64,000 bases of DNA. It comes from Leptospira andrefontaineae. GTDB taxonomy: Bacteria; Spirochaetota; Leptospiria; Leptospirales; Leptospiraceae. Shown piece by piece: positions 1 to 10,155 of the stretch. Within the stretch, counting starts at the first letter, position 1. The number at the start of each line of letters is the position of its first letter. The stretch is taken from contig NZ_RQEY01000005.1 of assembly GCF_004770105.1 (NCBI RefSeq), forward strand, positions 310,001 through 374,000, given 5' to 3'. A program made the position numbers and the translations under genes. The notes below the pieces were generated by a model, which was given only the letters and a program-made list of their open reading frames with translations, was not told the DNA's origin and did no database searches.

Positions 1-628
1 ATCTTATCTGATCTCTTATGTTTTCGGGCAGATTTTTAAATGAAATGGAATTTAGCAACTCATCGGAAATTCTATCTAATGAATAAACTCGATCGATTGT
101 TTTTTCAAGGGACTCTTGGAATCGACTGCTTTGCGCTACGATTTTTTGTATATTACCAATAAGAATGATCTCTCCTGCTATGTTTTCAATTGTGCCTAGT
201 AGTTCGATTTGGAAGTTACTATCGTTTGCCCTTTCTACGTCATCGATAACTAAAACGGTGTTTTTGGGGAGTTCTATCGCGATTAGTTCTAAGAGGTCAA
301 TTGAGATTCCGGTAAATTTGCTTGTTGAATCCTTGAAACCTTTAGTGAAGAGCTCAATTATCCATTTTGTAATTTTATTGTTCGTAATTTTCTTTGAATA
401 TTTTAATCTTGCTGCAATTTCGATTTGGAGTTTTCTTCGAAATTCAGTTATATTTTGTAATCCATAGAGAGAGATATAGATAAATTCTTTCTTTCCATTA
501 AGTTCTTCTTCTACTTTTTGGATTGCTCGCGTCTTTCCTATTCCCCAAGCACCATCAATAAAGAGCCTATTGGATTTTTGCGATAACAGCTTGTCTTTAA
601 GTAGATTTACTAGGTCATTTTGGTTCAT
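1..628 (-). CDS. KAP-like P-loop NTPase, N-terminal part, cut by window start
   Basis: An open frame starts with ATG at 628-626 on the minus strand and stays open for 209 codons to the window edge, so only the N-terminal part is visible. Residues 26-33 read GAWGIGKT, a Walker A motif of the G-x-W-G-x-G-K-T form usual in KAP-family NTPases. About 100 residues later VLVIDDVER is a clear Walker B. Between them IYISLYGL resembles the segment after the P-loop in KAP and STAND ATPases. KAP proteins are often membrane-linked and several are accessory or phage-defence genes. Which kind this is cannot be told without the C-terminus. It points away from the neighbouring two-component genes, with a short repeat-filled gap between. 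The NTPase assignment is firm, the exact family less so. Confidence 0.75.
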   Translation of the reverse strand, partial: MNQNDLVNLLKDKLLSQKSNRLFIDGAWGIGKTRAIQKVEEELNGKKEFIYISLYGLQNITEFRRKLQIEIAARLKYSKKITNNKITKWIIELFTKGFKDSTSKFTGISIDLLELIAIELPKNTVLVIDDVERANDSNFQIELLGTIENIAGEIILIGNIQKIVAQSSRFQESLEKTIDRVYSLDRISDELLNSISFKNLPENIRDQIR

Positions 629-675
629 GCTTTTAGCTTTTATTTCGTTAGAGTTAAAAAGTTAAACCAAAAAGA

Positions 676-773
676 CCTTCGCGGGCTCTGCGCCTCAGCG
701 TGAGAAATCTCCGTGGCTTTGTGCCTCTGTGTGAAAAAAATCTCAGTGACTCTCTCTTAACTCAGTGACTTAA
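676..773. repeat. Dispersed intergenic repeat, copy 1
   Basis: This gap between the NTPase gene and the response regulator is filled with degenerate units built from words such as CTCTGCGCCT, GTGAGAAA, CTCCGTGGC, CTTTGTGCCTCTGTGTGA and CTCAGTGACT. The same vocabulary recurs in at least six other intergenic regions of the window. No reading frame is evident. Function unknown. Confidence 0.65.
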
Positions 774-776
774 AAA

Positions 777-1772
777 TCAAACCTCGTAAATAGACAGAGA
801 CTTATAACCTTTATTGGTCTGCTTGTCTAATAGAGCGATAATCTCAGTTCTTCTGTCCTTCTCTATATTAAAGATTAACTGGTCTGAGATCTCCCTACAA
901 ATATACAAACCACGACCATGTGAATCCGCAAGACCTGCGGGTAAACCGGTTGGGCTATCTACGGTAATATGTCTGTCCAAACGTTTTAGAATTTCTTTTT
1001 TGTTCAAAGAACCGAAATGATCTCGGACCACCACGATATAAGAATTCTCTGCGATCCCATAACCAATTTCGAAATAATCAGTTTCGGCAAGTTGTATATG
1101 TTCTAATGGAACGAGAAGATCTCTAGAAGGAAGTTCATATTGGTATTTAGAATTTCCCTTAGAGTCTCTTGGAGCACGGATCATTGCGTTGGAAGTTAAC
1201 TCTTCTAAAATCTGCTGTACAGCATTAGGTGCTCCTTTTTCGATCAGGAATTTACCTACACGATTACAGATATAATTCCTGTCCTTGTCAGAGCTGATCT
1301 TACGGAATACGATCCCGTTTTCCGGAGGTACTAAAAATTCTTCTTCTCCGCTTCCTTCTAAGATCCTGAAGTCAGGGCCGAAATATTTTTCTACACCGAA
1401 GATATCTTTGTAGAGAAGTTTTCTGACCATCACGGTAATCAGATTAATATCCAAGAAGGAATATTTAGGAATAATATTCCAGATATCGTGTTGGTAGGCG
1501 AAGTTAATATAATCGTTAATATTATAAGCAGTCATCAGAGAATACTGGATGGAAGGATATTCCTTTTGGATCGTCTTGATCAGATCCAGTCCTGATTTTC
1601 CAGGCATACGAATATCCGTGATGACTAGGTCCACATGCTCGTTAGAAAGAATTTTGACTGCCTCATCGTAATTTTCTGCATCGAAAACTTCGTAATCTCG
1701 GACCAGGATATCTTTTACCGCCTCCCGGATGGAATGTATATCTTCTACTACTAAGATACGATGATTGGACAA
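777..1772 (-). CDS. Response regulator with receiver and GHKL ATPase output domain
   Basis: This 331-residue protein has an N-terminal receiver domain (about 1-120) with the acidic pair E10/D11, phosphoacceptor D53 in ITDIRMPG, T81 and K103. The C-terminal half (about 165-320) looks like an RsbW/GHKL ATPase, with EELTSNA as the N-box and [11 protein letters not shown] as a glycine-rich G2-like box. Such a regulator would act on a protein partner, not on DNA. The start is TTG at 1772, chosen because AAGGA lies about 8 nt upstream and the kinase gene stops just 1 nt before it. The kinase just upstream on the same strand is the obvious phosphodonor. The receiver call is firm; the ATPase as an anti-sigma-like output is an inference. 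Confidence 0.85.
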   Translation of the reverse strand: MSNHRILVVEDIHSIREAVKDILVRDYEVFDAENYDEAVKILSNEHVDLVITDIRMPGKSGLDLIKTIQKEYPSIQYSLMTAYNINDYINFAYQHDIWNIIPKYSFLDINLITVMVRKLLYKDIFGVEKYFGPDFRILEGSGEEEFLVPPENGIVFRKISSDKDRNYICNRVGKFLIEKGAPNAVQQILEELTSNAMIRAPRDSKGNSKYQYELPSRDLLVPLEHIQLAETDYFEIGYGIAENSYIVVVRDHFGSLNKKEILKRLDRHITVDSPTGLPAGLADSHGRGLYICREISDQLIFNIEKDRRTEIIALLDKQTNKGYKSLSIYEV

Positions 1773-1773
1773 T

Positions 1774-2907
1774 TTAGTTTCCTTTTGGTTGTACTAATGG
1801 AAGAGAAATTTTAAATCTGGTCCTTCTATCATAAGAACGAACAGTCAATTCCCCGGAATGTTCTCTTACGATTGAGTGGCAGATGGAAAGTCCGAGACCG
1901 GTTCCGATACCGGACTTATTTTTAGAGAAGAACGGAGAGAAAATTTTATCCAGCATATCTTCTGGAATTCCTCCCGCGGTATCTTCCACAAAAATATGCA
2001 TCATATTACGAGTACGCCTGACCTCTACTTTTATCTTACCTTCTCCATAGTCGTAGGCTTGTAGAGAGTTTTTGAAAAGATTAATAAACAATCTCTCCAT
2101 TTTGACCGGATTGAATTGAAAAGTCATACCGGGTTCGCTTAAAATTTCCCATTCTGTGTTTTTAGAAAGAACCGGATAAACCCAAGTCACTGAGTCTTTT
2201 GCTTTCATTATGGTTTCATGAATATCTGCATTTGTAGTAACTAATTTATCCGGTTTCGCAAAACTGATCACATCTAAAACGATCATGGCAGCGCGAGTTA
2301 GATCTTCTTTGATCATTTCCAATCTTTTACGGAAAAAAGCCGGATCCATACTGGATAAATTATTCATCAAGTTTTGAAGAGTAAGACTCATACCTGTGAG
2401 CGGATTATTCAACTCATGAGCCACACCGGAGATAAAAATACCGAGAGAAGCAAGGTTACGTATCCTAAGATTCTCTTCTTCTTTTTCTTTGATACGAGTG
2501 ATATTACTGATCTTCTCTACAATGGAGATTATACTTCCATCCTTACGAATTGGGAAAAAATCTAAATATAAAGTTTCTTTTTGATCGTTGGCAACGTGAA
2601 ATATCTCGCGCCCAATTTCTCCCTTTCCTTCGAATTGTGCGTCGAAGTCGGACTCGTTTTCATGATGGTCCTTCATCGGACAATAAGGACAAACCGCAGA
2701 ACGATTGTACAGAACCTCGTAACATTTTCTGCCAAGGGTAGAAGGGAAGTCAGGCTCACTCGAAAATTCAAGAGTGGCCTTGTTTACACGACGGACCCTG
2801 AAGCCCGAGTCTATTAAAACTAGGGGCTCTGTGATTCCGTCCAAAATAGCTTGGAGTTCCTCCGCTCTTTCGTGGAGGTTTTCCATTAGGGATGACATCC
2901 GGATCAA
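1774..2907 (-). CDS. PAS-domain sensor histidine kinase
   Basis: A soluble histidine kinase of up to 377 residues. An N-terminal PAS domain (about 15-140) carries a CPYC pair around residue 75, which could bind metal or respond to redox state. The HisKA box is [12 protein letters not shown] with H164 as the phosphorylated histidine. The ATPase part follows with [11 protein letters not shown] (N box), DTAGGIP (G1) and [14 protein letters not shown] (G2). No membrane segment is seen, so it should sense a cytoplasmic signal. The longest start is TTG at 2907, overlapping the TGA of the upstream gene as TTGA. ATG at 2898 or 2885 are alternatives. It is probably co-transcribed with the response regulator behind it. 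Confidence 0.9.
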   Translation of the reverse strand: MIRMSSLMENLHERAEELQAILDGITEPLVLIDSGFRVRRVNKATLEFSSEPDFPSTLGRKCYEVLYNRSAVCPYCPMKDHHENESDFDAQFEGKGEIGREIFHVANDQKETLYLDFFPIRKDGSIISIVEKISNITRIKEKEEENLRIRNLASLGIFISGVAHELNNPLTGMSLTLQNLMNNLSSMDPAFFRKRLEMIKEDLTRAAMIVLDVISFAKPDKLVTTNADIHETIMKAKDSVTWVYPVLSKNTEWEILSEPGMTFQFNPVKMERLFINLFKNSLQAYDYGEGKIKVEVRRTRNMMHIFVEDTAGGIPEDMLDKIFSPFFSKNKSGIGTGLGLSICHSIVREHSGELTVRSYDRRTRFKISLPLVQPKGN

Positions 2908-3668
2908 TATTCTAGGGATTCTTTATAACTTTGCAGTAATTTTTTTTGATTTCTGGAAGAATGTTGAGACTGCATTTCCTGAAGTCTTAGAACATGCACA
3001 AAAAAGTCTTCGATCAGTTTTAAGTAAAATTCTTTCTTAAACTCCGATCTATCCCTGTTTACCCCCTCATCAGGTAGGTAATTCAGAGGATATTCTGCCT
3101 CTTTTCCGTTCTTATCAGCATAGATCACCAGATCATCCACATTATTATCCAACGGAGTAGTGTCCGTCATACGGATCATGATGGTATCTTCCGCAGAATA
3201 ATTCGCAGTTTTAATTTCGGAAACCACCTTGGAAAGAGTGGAACCGTTAAATTCCAGAAGAATGGACTTTTCCTCCGCTCTTTCTATCCCGCCTGGAGTA
3301 GTTGATTGGGTCACAGAGAACTTGGTGATCTTTACTCCTTTGCGGTTCGGATAATTTCCCACCCAAGTTACTAAAGTCCCGATAGGAAGAGCCTCCATTC
3401 TTTCAAATTTCAAAAGTTCTCTCGCAACACTTAGGCTTTCATACGCACGTAAGATACGTTGGTTCAACATTTGGGTAGAAGAAGAGGAGGAATTGTTCTG
3501 GGATTTTGTCCCATCCTGGTTTTGAGCGTGAACGGAAAGAAAGGAAAGAAGAAGGAGCAGAATGAAGACGGCCTTGAGAGCCGCCTTCTGAGAAGAGGTA
3601 AAATTAAGGCTTAGGTTGCGCTGGCGCTTCTGTGCTTGGTGCGTTAGTAGGCGCGGATTCTTGGGCAT
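2904..3668 (-). CDS. Secreted protein of unknown function, overlaps secG
   Basis: I take the start as ATG at 3668, because AAGGAGGG sits 4-5 nt upstream; this makes a 254-residue protein whose first 65 nt overlap the end of secG. The N-terminus has a long basic region, then a hydrophobic stretch and a likely cleavage site after VHAQ, so it is a signal peptide with an unusually long n-region. The mature part is hydrophilic and matches no family I recognise. Its ending overlaps the TTG start of the kinase gene. Position at the end of gap-pgk-tpiA-secG suggests co-transcription with secG. Export is well supported; its role is unknown. Confidence 0.7.
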   Translation of the reverse strand: MPKNPRLLTHQAQKRQRNLSLNFTSSQKAALKAVFILLLLLSFLSVHAQNQDGTKSQNNSSSSSTQMLNQRILRAYESLSVARELLKFERMEALPIGTLVTWVGNYPNRKGVKITKFSVTQSTTPGGIERAEEKSILLEFNGSTLSKVVSEIKTANYSAEDTIMIRMTDTTPLDNNVDDLVIYADKNGKEAEYPLNYLPDEGVNRDRSEFKKEFYLKLIEDFFVHVLRLQEMQSQHSSRNQKKLLQSYKESLEY

Positions 3669-3984
3669 TTGTCCCTCCTTGGTTGCCCTGGGCCTCTTCC
3701 GCAGCAGGTGGAGGAAGGATCTCAGGCGTTGGAGTGGTATTGTATCCGCTAGTCTTCGCAAAAAGGAAAGAAAGAATCAGAGACAGTGCCAAAAAAAGAA
3801 GTCCGGCAACTCTGGTTGCTTTAGTCAAAACATCCGCAGTAGAGGAACCAAAAACGGATTGGCTTGCTCCTCCACCAAGAACTCCACCCATTCCTCCTTT
3901 GCCTGTTTGGATCATAACAAGAAGGATCAGAAATAGACTGACGAAAACGAAAAGAACAAGGATGGTTCCGGTGATAAAGCCCAT
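3604..3984 (-). CDS. secG: Preprotein translocase subunit SecG
   Basis: A 126-residue membrane protein with two transmembrane helices (about 5-25 and 55-75) joined by the conserved loop [19 protein letters not shown] and then [10 protein letters not shown], the hallmark of SecG. It is the small accessory subunit of the SecYEG channel that aids protein export across the inner membrane. The C-terminal tail is a Pro/Ala/Gln-rich extension (about 80-126), common in spirochaete SecG. It follows tpiA at about 130 nt, a gene order seen in many bacteria. The next gene starts inside its tail. Confidence 0.95.
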   Translation of the reverse strand: MGFITGTILVLFVFVSLFLILLVMIQTGKGGMGGVLGGGASQSVFGSSTADVLTKATRVAGLLFLALSLILSFLFAKTSGYNTTPTPEILPPPAAEEAQGNQGGTNAQESAPTNAPSTEAPAQPKP

Positions 3985-4118
3985 GAGTCGAATTCCTAAA
4001 GGTAAAAAGGTATATATTTTGGCGAAATAATCCGCTTTAAATCCAAACTACCGCCAAGCCCTAGGCTGACAAGCCGTTTAGTAGTTCCTTAAGCGGCTTC
4101 TATGACGGTAGGAATAAA

Positions 4119-4871
4119 TTAGAATAAAGCTAAGAAACTTTCCAGCTTCTGGCTAGCCCCGCCTACGAGCCCACCATCAATATCCGCTTGGGATAGTAGT
4201 TCCTTTACGTTATCGGCTTTTACTGAACCGCCATAAAGGATAGGCATAACATCGGAGATTGTTTTTCCATTTTGGAATAATCCCGAAATTTCTTTTCTGA
4301 TAAATGCGTGAGCTTCTTGTGCCTGAGCAGGGGTTGCTACTTTACCTGTCCCGATCGCCCAAACAGGCTCATAAGCTACCCAGATACGAGAGAATTGGTC
4401 GCTTTCGATAGAACCTAGGCCTTCTTGGATCTGTTTTTTAAGAACTTCGAAAGTATTGCCTGATTCTCTTTCGGCCAAAGTTTCTCCCACACAATACACG
4501 GCAGTAAAACCATGTTTTGCAAGATAAGAGATCTTTTGATTACAGAATACACTTGTCTCACCCAAGAATTGTCTTCTTTCGGAGTGGCCAACAAGTGCGA
4601 ATTTGATACCTAGTTCAGAAAGTTGATCTGGACCGGTTTCTCCGGTCATAGCAGTAAGAGGAGCAGGATAAATATTCTGTGCTCCAACTGCAATTTTCGA
4701 ATTTTCTAATATTCGAGCAACAGAAGCTAGATGAATAGAAGAAGGAAATACAACTGCCTTTTTATTATCGGGAAGAGAAGAAGACTTTTCCTTTAGGCCG
4801 CTCGCGAGTGCCAATGCTTCCTTTTCGGAAAGATTCATTTTCCAGTTACCAGCGATAATTTTAGGGCGCAT
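4119..4871 (-). CDS. tpiA: Triosephosphate isomerase
   Basis: This 250-residue enzyme interconverts dihydroxyacetone phosphate and glyceraldehyde 3-phosphate in glycolysis. Visible family signatures are AGNWKMN near the N-terminus (substrate-binding Asn and Lys), LVGHSERR with the catalytic His, [12 protein letters not shown] with the catalytic Glu at the start of the flexible loop, and YGGSVKADN for the phosphate site. Length is normal. It lies 24 nt after pgk on the same strand, as part of the gap-pgk-tpiA cluster, so the three are probably one operon. Confidence 0.98.
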   Translation of the reverse strand: MRPKIIAGNWKMNLSEKEALALASGLKEKSSSLPDNKKAVVFPSSIHLASVARILENSKIAVGAQNIYPAPLTAMTGETGPDQLSELGIKFALVGHSERRQFLGETSVFCNQKISYLAKHGFTAVYCVGETLAERESGNTFEVLKKQIQEGLGSIESDQFSRIWVAYEPVWAIGTGKVATPAQAQEAHAFIRKEISGLFQNGKTISDVMPILYGGSVKADNVKELLSQADIDGGLVGGASQKLESFLALF

Positions 4872-4895
4872 ATATATTTCCTTTGATTCGTTAGA

Positions 4896-6086
4896 TTATT
4901 GTTTTAGAAGAGCAACAACTCCGGGGAGTTTTTTACCTTCTAAAAATTCTAAGGAGGCTCCTCCTCCAGTAGAAACGTGAGTGATCTTATCTTCTACCTT
5001 AGCCTTATTGATCGCAGCGATGGAATCTCCTCCACCTACAACCGTTCTGGCCTTGGACTTAGAAACCGCTTTAGCGATCGCCATTGTTCCTGGTGCGAAT
5101 TTATCGAATTCGAAAACTCCCATAGGACCGTTCCAAACGATTGTTGCTGCATTCTTAATTACTTTTTCGTAATTTGCGATCGTTTTAGGGCCGATATCCA
5201 TTCCCATCCAGCCGTCCAAAATTCCCATTTTGTCTACTGTTTTGGTTTTGGCATCTGCAGAGAATTTATCGCCGATCACGTGATCCACAGGTAATTGGAA
5301 ATCCACACCTGCAACTCCTGCTCTTTCGATCAGTTGGAAAGCTTCCACTTCGAAATCTTTTTCTATGAGAGAATTTCCGACTGGGATTGCTCTGGATTTT
5401 AGGAAGGTATAAGCCATTCCTCCGCCGATCAAAATATGATCCACTTTTTCGATCAGGTTTTTGATCACACTGATCTTAGAAGAAACCTTGGAACCTCCGA
5501 TGATTGCAACGAAAGGTTTTGCAGGGCGGGAAAGAAGGGAAGAAAGTTCGGTGATCTCTTTATACATCAACAAACCTGCAAAAGAAGGTAGAAGATGTGC
5601 AATTCCTTCCGTAGAAGCATGAGCTCTATGAGCTGCACCGAATGCGTCGTTTACATAAACATCAGCGAGAGCAGCCAGGCTTTTGGAAAAAGCAGCATTA
5701 TTCTCTTCTTCTTCTTTATGAAAACGTAAATTTTCCAGAACCAGGATCTCTCCGTCTTTTAGTTCTTTGGAAAGTTTTACGGCATTCTCTCCGATTACGT
5801 CTTTGGAGAATATTACGGAAGTTTTAACTAAACCTTTAAAAACTTCGTAAACAGGTTCCATAGAATATTGAGGATCCGGTTTACCTTTAGGGCGGCCAAG
5901 GTGACTTGCGATCACCACCCTGGCACCTTTTTTTACCAATAATTCAATGGTAGGAAGGGTCTTTTCAATTCTAGTCTTGTCGGAAACTTTACCGTTATCC
6001 AGAGGGACATTAAAATCGACCCTCAGGAAAACTCGTTTCCCCTTGACATCCTCGTTTTCGAGTCTGGGTAATTGGGGCAATTGCAT
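4896..6086 (-). CDS. pgk: Phosphoglycerate kinase
   Basis: This 396-residue enzyme transfers phosphate from 1,3-bisphosphoglycerate to ADP in glycolysis. The N-terminal domain shows [10 protein letters not shown], the RGRP-type loop SHLGRPKG and [13 protein letters not shown]. The C-terminal nucleotide domain shows [19 protein letters not shown] and the loop [10 protein letters not shown]. All key binding residues appear present and the length is standard. It starts only 3 nt after the stop of gap, which points to one transcript and translational coupling. Confidence 0.98.
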   Translation of the reverse strand: MQLPQLPRLENEDVKGKRVFLRVDFNVPLDNGKVSDKTRIEKTLPTIELLVKKGARVVIASHLGRPKGKPDPQYSMEPVYEVFKGLVKTSVIFSKDVIGENAVKLSKELKDGEILVLENLRFHKEEEENNAAFSKSLAALADVYVNDAFGAAHRAHASTEGIAHLLPSFAGLLMYKEITELSSLLSRPAKPFVAIIGGSKVSSKISVIKNLIEKVDHILIGGGMAYTFLKSRAIPVGNSLIEKDFEVEAFQLIERAGVAGVDFQLPVDHVIGDKFSADAKTKTVDKMGILDGWMGMDIGPKTIANYEKVIKNAATIVWNGPMGVFEFDKFAPGTMAIAKAVSKSKARTVVGGGDSIAAINKAKVEDKITHVSTGGGASLEFLEGKKLPGVVALLKQ

Positions 6087-6089
6087 CTA

Positions 6090-7115
<1,026 letters not shown>

Positions 7116-7186
7116 TTAATGTTATTTGATAAAACAGGAGCCGTAAGCTCTTCAAATACATGTTTTTAGAACAAAACCATCCTGAA

Positions 7187-7218
7187 AATCCGTTTTTTCG
7201 TGAATTTTGTAACGGATT
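7187..7218. terminator. 8-bp perfect inverted repeat between lepB-like gene and gap
   Basis: AATCCGTT at 7187-7194 and AACGGATT at 7211-7218 form a perfect inverted repeat 16 nt apart, followed on the minus strand by a short T-run. It may end transcription of the signal-peptidase-like gene, or act as an operator for gap. The stem is short, so the call is tentative. Confidence 0.35.
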
Positions 7219-7234
7219 CTAAGGCGGAACAGGA

Positions 7235-7792
7235 TTAAAGGGCTTTGCCTATGATCTTTTCGAAAGGTATAGGACCGAAATCTCTGGAATCTACACAGTC
7301 GTCTCGGTTATCGCAAAGGAGAAAGTAATTTCGATCTTCTATAGTTAGGTTGGATAGATTGTCCCGGGTAGAATATGTTCCGGAAAAGGCAGGTCTTGCA
7401 TCCTTGAATTGTAAGGAGAAGTCGGATTTGCCTTGGGTCTCGGAGATTCCGTTCCTATAAAGAATCTTGTCCTTTATAGATATTTGGTCCCCCGATTTTC
7501 CCATAATACGTACAAGCGTTACTTTTCCTTTTTGCGTAGGATGTTCGACTAGGACCACATCACCTAAAAATAAAGAAGAATCACGTACAAATCTTGAGAT
7601 ATAAATTCTTTTTCCTTTAGGGAATGCAGGGGACATTTCTTCCGTTTCCGGAACGAATGGAAATACAAACCAGATACGAGCTACAGACGCGAATAAAAAT
7701 CCGACTATAATAGAGATGGAAAGAATCTGAACGAATTTCTTTCGATCGAATTTTTTTTCCTTCTCTCCGAACTCTTTTTTTAATGAGAACAT
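7235..7792 (-). CDS. Signal peptidase I-like protein lacking the catalytic Ser/Lys pair
   Basis: A 185-residue membrane protein with one N-terminal transmembrane helix (about 20-42) and the overall S26 signal peptidase layout. Box E is well kept (CDNRDDCVDSRDFGPI, about 160-175). At the catalytic serine box, where SMxPT is expected, the sequence reads EEMSPAF, so Glu52 stands where Ser should be. At the lysine box, where KRxxGxPGD is expected, it reads LVRIMGKSGD, so Val94 replaces Lys. By this alignment it should not cleave signal peptides. Ser54 lies two residues away and could in principle be misaligned. It may bind substrates or help an active paralogue elsewhere. The gene lies upstream of gap on the same strand. 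Confidence 0.8.
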   Translation of the reverse strand: MFSLKKEFGEKEKKFDRKKFVQILSISIIVGFLFASVARIWFVFPFVPETEEMSPAFPKGKRIYISRFVRDSSLFLGDVVLVEHPTQKGKVTLVRIMGKSGDQISIKDKILYRNGISETQGKSDFSLQFKDARPAFSGTYSTRDNLSNLTIEDRNYFLLCDNRDDCVDSRDFGPIPFEKIIGKAL

Positions 7793-7861
7793 TATAGGCT
7801 AAGGTAAGAATGTAGTTCCAAAAGGTCAAAATAGATTTTGGCCTTACTATATTTTATATAC

Positions 7862-9433
7862 TTATCTAAGTTTTAAATTTCCAATACTGAATTTCAAACT
7901 TGCTTTAGCCAATTCTTCCCGGTTATCCAGATTGGAACGGACTGCAGATTCAAAGGATTCTTTTTCCCAGATCATTTTGCCGATTCCATATGCAAATTTG
8001 GAATTTTCTTTAATCGTACTTTTTACTTTTTCTCCGAAAATTTCATCATTTGCTTGGATCAATGTTATCTTTTTACCGGGATAAAATTTGGAAAGATCGG
8101 ATAAAAATTGGGGTAAGTCTTCCGCTAAATAAACCCTGAAAATTATTTTATTAAAATAATCTGAGCCGGCTATATACGCCAAAGAATCATCTGAAAAAAT
8201 CCAGATTTCAGAATTTGTAGAATGCAAAGCTAAATTATTCGCTTCCTGTTGTTTGCGCCCCTCTTTTAAGTATTTTAAACCGATTAAACCGCATGTGAAA
8301 GAAAAAAGTATACATATCAAAAATAGAATGCGGATAAATTTGAATTTTCTTCTCTTCTTTAGAAAATAATAATATTTAGAGAATAAGATTGCAAAAGGAA
8401 ATACGGCCGGTCCGAAAAATCTAGGTCCCCAGTTATTAAACCCATCGTTCGGGATAATGAGTAAAACTAAAAATATATAACTTAATGTGGATCCTAAAAG
8501 AATCCTATTTTTGGGAGATAATTTTTTCCAACCTGCAATTAAGATGGGAAAAAGTAGGAGAGACGCGGGCATATATCCGAAATATCCCAATTTGAAGGTT
8601 CCGAAAAATAATAAGGTCTTTGCCCATTCTAATCTGGTCATATAGGAAACATTTAGACCGGATTCATTGATTAAGAATCTGGGTCCTAGAAAATGTCCGT
8701 AGTCTATAAAATTAAATAAAAAGAAAATCCCTACTGATATCGCCGCACCTAAGCTGAAAAATAAGAATTCAGAAATGGATTTTTTGAATGATCCTTTTTT
8801 GTTTCCGGCAAAAAGGATCCAGAATGCAAGAGATGCGCAGTAAACTAAACCTTCATGTCTGAACCAAACGGAGATCCCGCAAAAGATCCCGGAGAAGATA
8901 AATTTTACCAACGAATTTTTTCCTCTTAAGGCGAACGTAAGAGAGCATAATGTGGAAAACATAAAAAAACTATGCTCGGAATATTCTATACTTAAGATCC
9001 AAGCGAATGTTCCTAATCCCGCAATTGCCAAGGAAAGCTTGGAGAATTTCCATTTTTCATAAAGAAGCAGTAGAGAAAGTAGTAATCCGATCGCACTTAA
9101 ATAAGGAAGAGCCGAAAATCCAAAAACCCAGAGCCACAAAGAAGAAATTGCGGCAAAAAAAACTGGGAAAGCGCTTAAATGTCTTTGATCTAGTTTCAAA
9201 AAAACATTATTCTGAACTGGAAAGTATTTGTAGTCCGGATCAAATTTCTTTCCCGGATAAAATAATTCTTCAGATTGGAACTTATTCTGAAGTAAAGAAT
9301 AGGATTGAACTAATTTATTATGTGAGTCCCAATTAAATGAATATTTTGGCTTTAGATAATTTACGCTAGAAAAAACGACTCCGATCAGTAAAATAGCAAA
9401 GAGCCAGATTCCATTCTTTCTTAAAAGATTCAT
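7862..9433 (-). CDS. Polytopic membrane protein, possible GT-C glycosyltransferase
   Basis: A 523-residue protein with about ten or more hydrophobic helices. The first helix is followed by a long periplasmic loop containing FNWDSHNKL, and a second conserved-looking segment VWFRHEGLVYC lies around residue 190. This layout, an acidic motif in the first loop and a large C-terminal soluble part (about 400-523), is like GT-C enzymes that take sugars from polyprenyl phosphate carriers (ArnT/PMT/RgtA type). I cannot point to a diagnostic catalytic motif beyond that, so the function is an inference. It sits alone behind the lepB-like gene and is divergent from the carbonic anhydrase gene. Confidence 0.6.
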   Translation of the reverse strand: MNLLRKNGIWLFAILLIGVVFSSVNYLKPKYSFNWDSHNKLVQSYSLLQNKFQSEELFYPGKKFDPDYKYFPVQNNVFLKLDQRHLSAFPVFFAAISSLWLWVFGFSALPYLSAIGLLLSLLLLYEKWKFSKLSLAIAGLGTFAWILSIEYSEHSFFMFSTLCSLTFALRGKNSLVKFIFSGIFCGISVWFRHEGLVYCASLAFWILFAGNKKGSFKKSISEFLFFSLGAAISVGIFFLFNFIDYGHFLGPRFLINESGLNVSYMTRLEWAKTLLFFGTFKLGYFGYMPASLLLFPILIAGWKKLSPKNRILLGSTLSYIFLVLLIIPNDGFNNWGPRFFGPAVFPFAILFSKYYYFLKKRRKFKFIRILFLICILFSFTCGLIGLKYLKEGRKQQEANNLALHSTNSEIWIFSDDSLAYIAGSDYFNKIIFRVYLAEDLPQFLSDLSKFYPGKKITLIQANDEIFGEKVKSTIKENSKFAYGIGKMIWEKESFESAVRSNLDNREELAKASLKFSIGNLKLR

Positions 9434-9546
9434 ATATTGCGAGAATGTTTCTATGGAAATTCTTATTGTAAAGAAAAGTTTGAAAATTTTACACTTGTTC
9501 TCTTTCGGAAAAGCCTTAAAATTGAACAGCGATTGAGGGAAAGTAT

Positions 9547-10104
9547 ATGCAAGAAGTACATCTGGCCGGGAATATATTAGAATATATGGGAAAACGTCCT
9601 ATCTTCAAAGATGGAGTGTTCTTAGCTCCAGGCTCTTTGGTAGTAGGGGATGTAGTGATCGGAAAAGATTCCTCTATCTGGTTCCAAACATTGATCCGTG
9701 GAGATGTAAATTATATTCGGATTGGAGACAATGTGAATATACAGGATATGACAGTGGTCCATGTTTCCAGAAATACTCATCCAGTGGAAATTGGAGATAA
9801 TGTTTCCGTGGGTCATAGAGCCGTTCTTCACGGATGCAAACTTAAAAATAATTCATTCGTAGGAATGGGCGCTATCATCATGGATGGAGTGGAGCTAGGA
9901 GAATATTCCTTCGTAGCTGCGGGCGCAATGATAACCCCTGGTAAGATCATTCCACCGGGAGTGATGGTGATGGGATCTCCCGCAAAGATCGTGAGAGATA
10001 TTACGGAAGATGAAAGGAATCTGATAGAAAGGACCGCTGCAAATTACGTCACCTATAAGAACAATTATCTTCAGGATTTTTCCTATAGGATCAGCATAGT
10101 TTAA
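9547..10104 (+). CDS. Gamma-type carbonic anhydrase / hexapeptide-repeat protein
   Basis: This 185-residue protein is built of left-handed beta-helix hexapeptide repeats (about 15-140, for example [13 protein letters not shown] and [10 protein letters not shown]). Three histidines in the expected places, in VVHVSRN and GHRAVLHGC, match the zinc ligands of the YrdA/PaaY branch of gamma carbonic anhydrases. It probably forms a trimer in the cytoplasm. Whether it hydrates CO2 or has another role cannot be decided from sequence, as many family members show little activity. It has GAGGGAAAGT just before the ATG and is divergent from the membrane protein gene. Confidence 0.85.
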   Translation: MQEVHLAGNILEYMGKRPIFKDGVFLAPGSLVVGDVVIGKDSSIWFQTLIRGDVNYIRIGDNVNIQDMTVVHVSRNTHPVEIGDNVSVGHRAVLHGCKLKNNSFVGMGAIIMDGVELGEYSFVAAGAMITPGKIIPPGVMVMGSPAKIVRDITEDERNLIERTAANYVTYKNNYLQDFSYRISIV

Positions 10105-10155
10105 TTTTCCAAAATTTTCCTATACGTTTAGGGAATCTGCAGAATACTTTACTAT

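Noticed and set aside
2797..2812. CTGAAGCCCGAG block like part of the leader element
   Set aside because: It lies inside the kinase reading frame, on the antisense strand, and lacks the hairpin and the other blocks.
3616..4030. Plus-strand frames opposite secG
   Set aside because: The minus strand clearly encodes SecG; the plus-strand products have no recognisable features.
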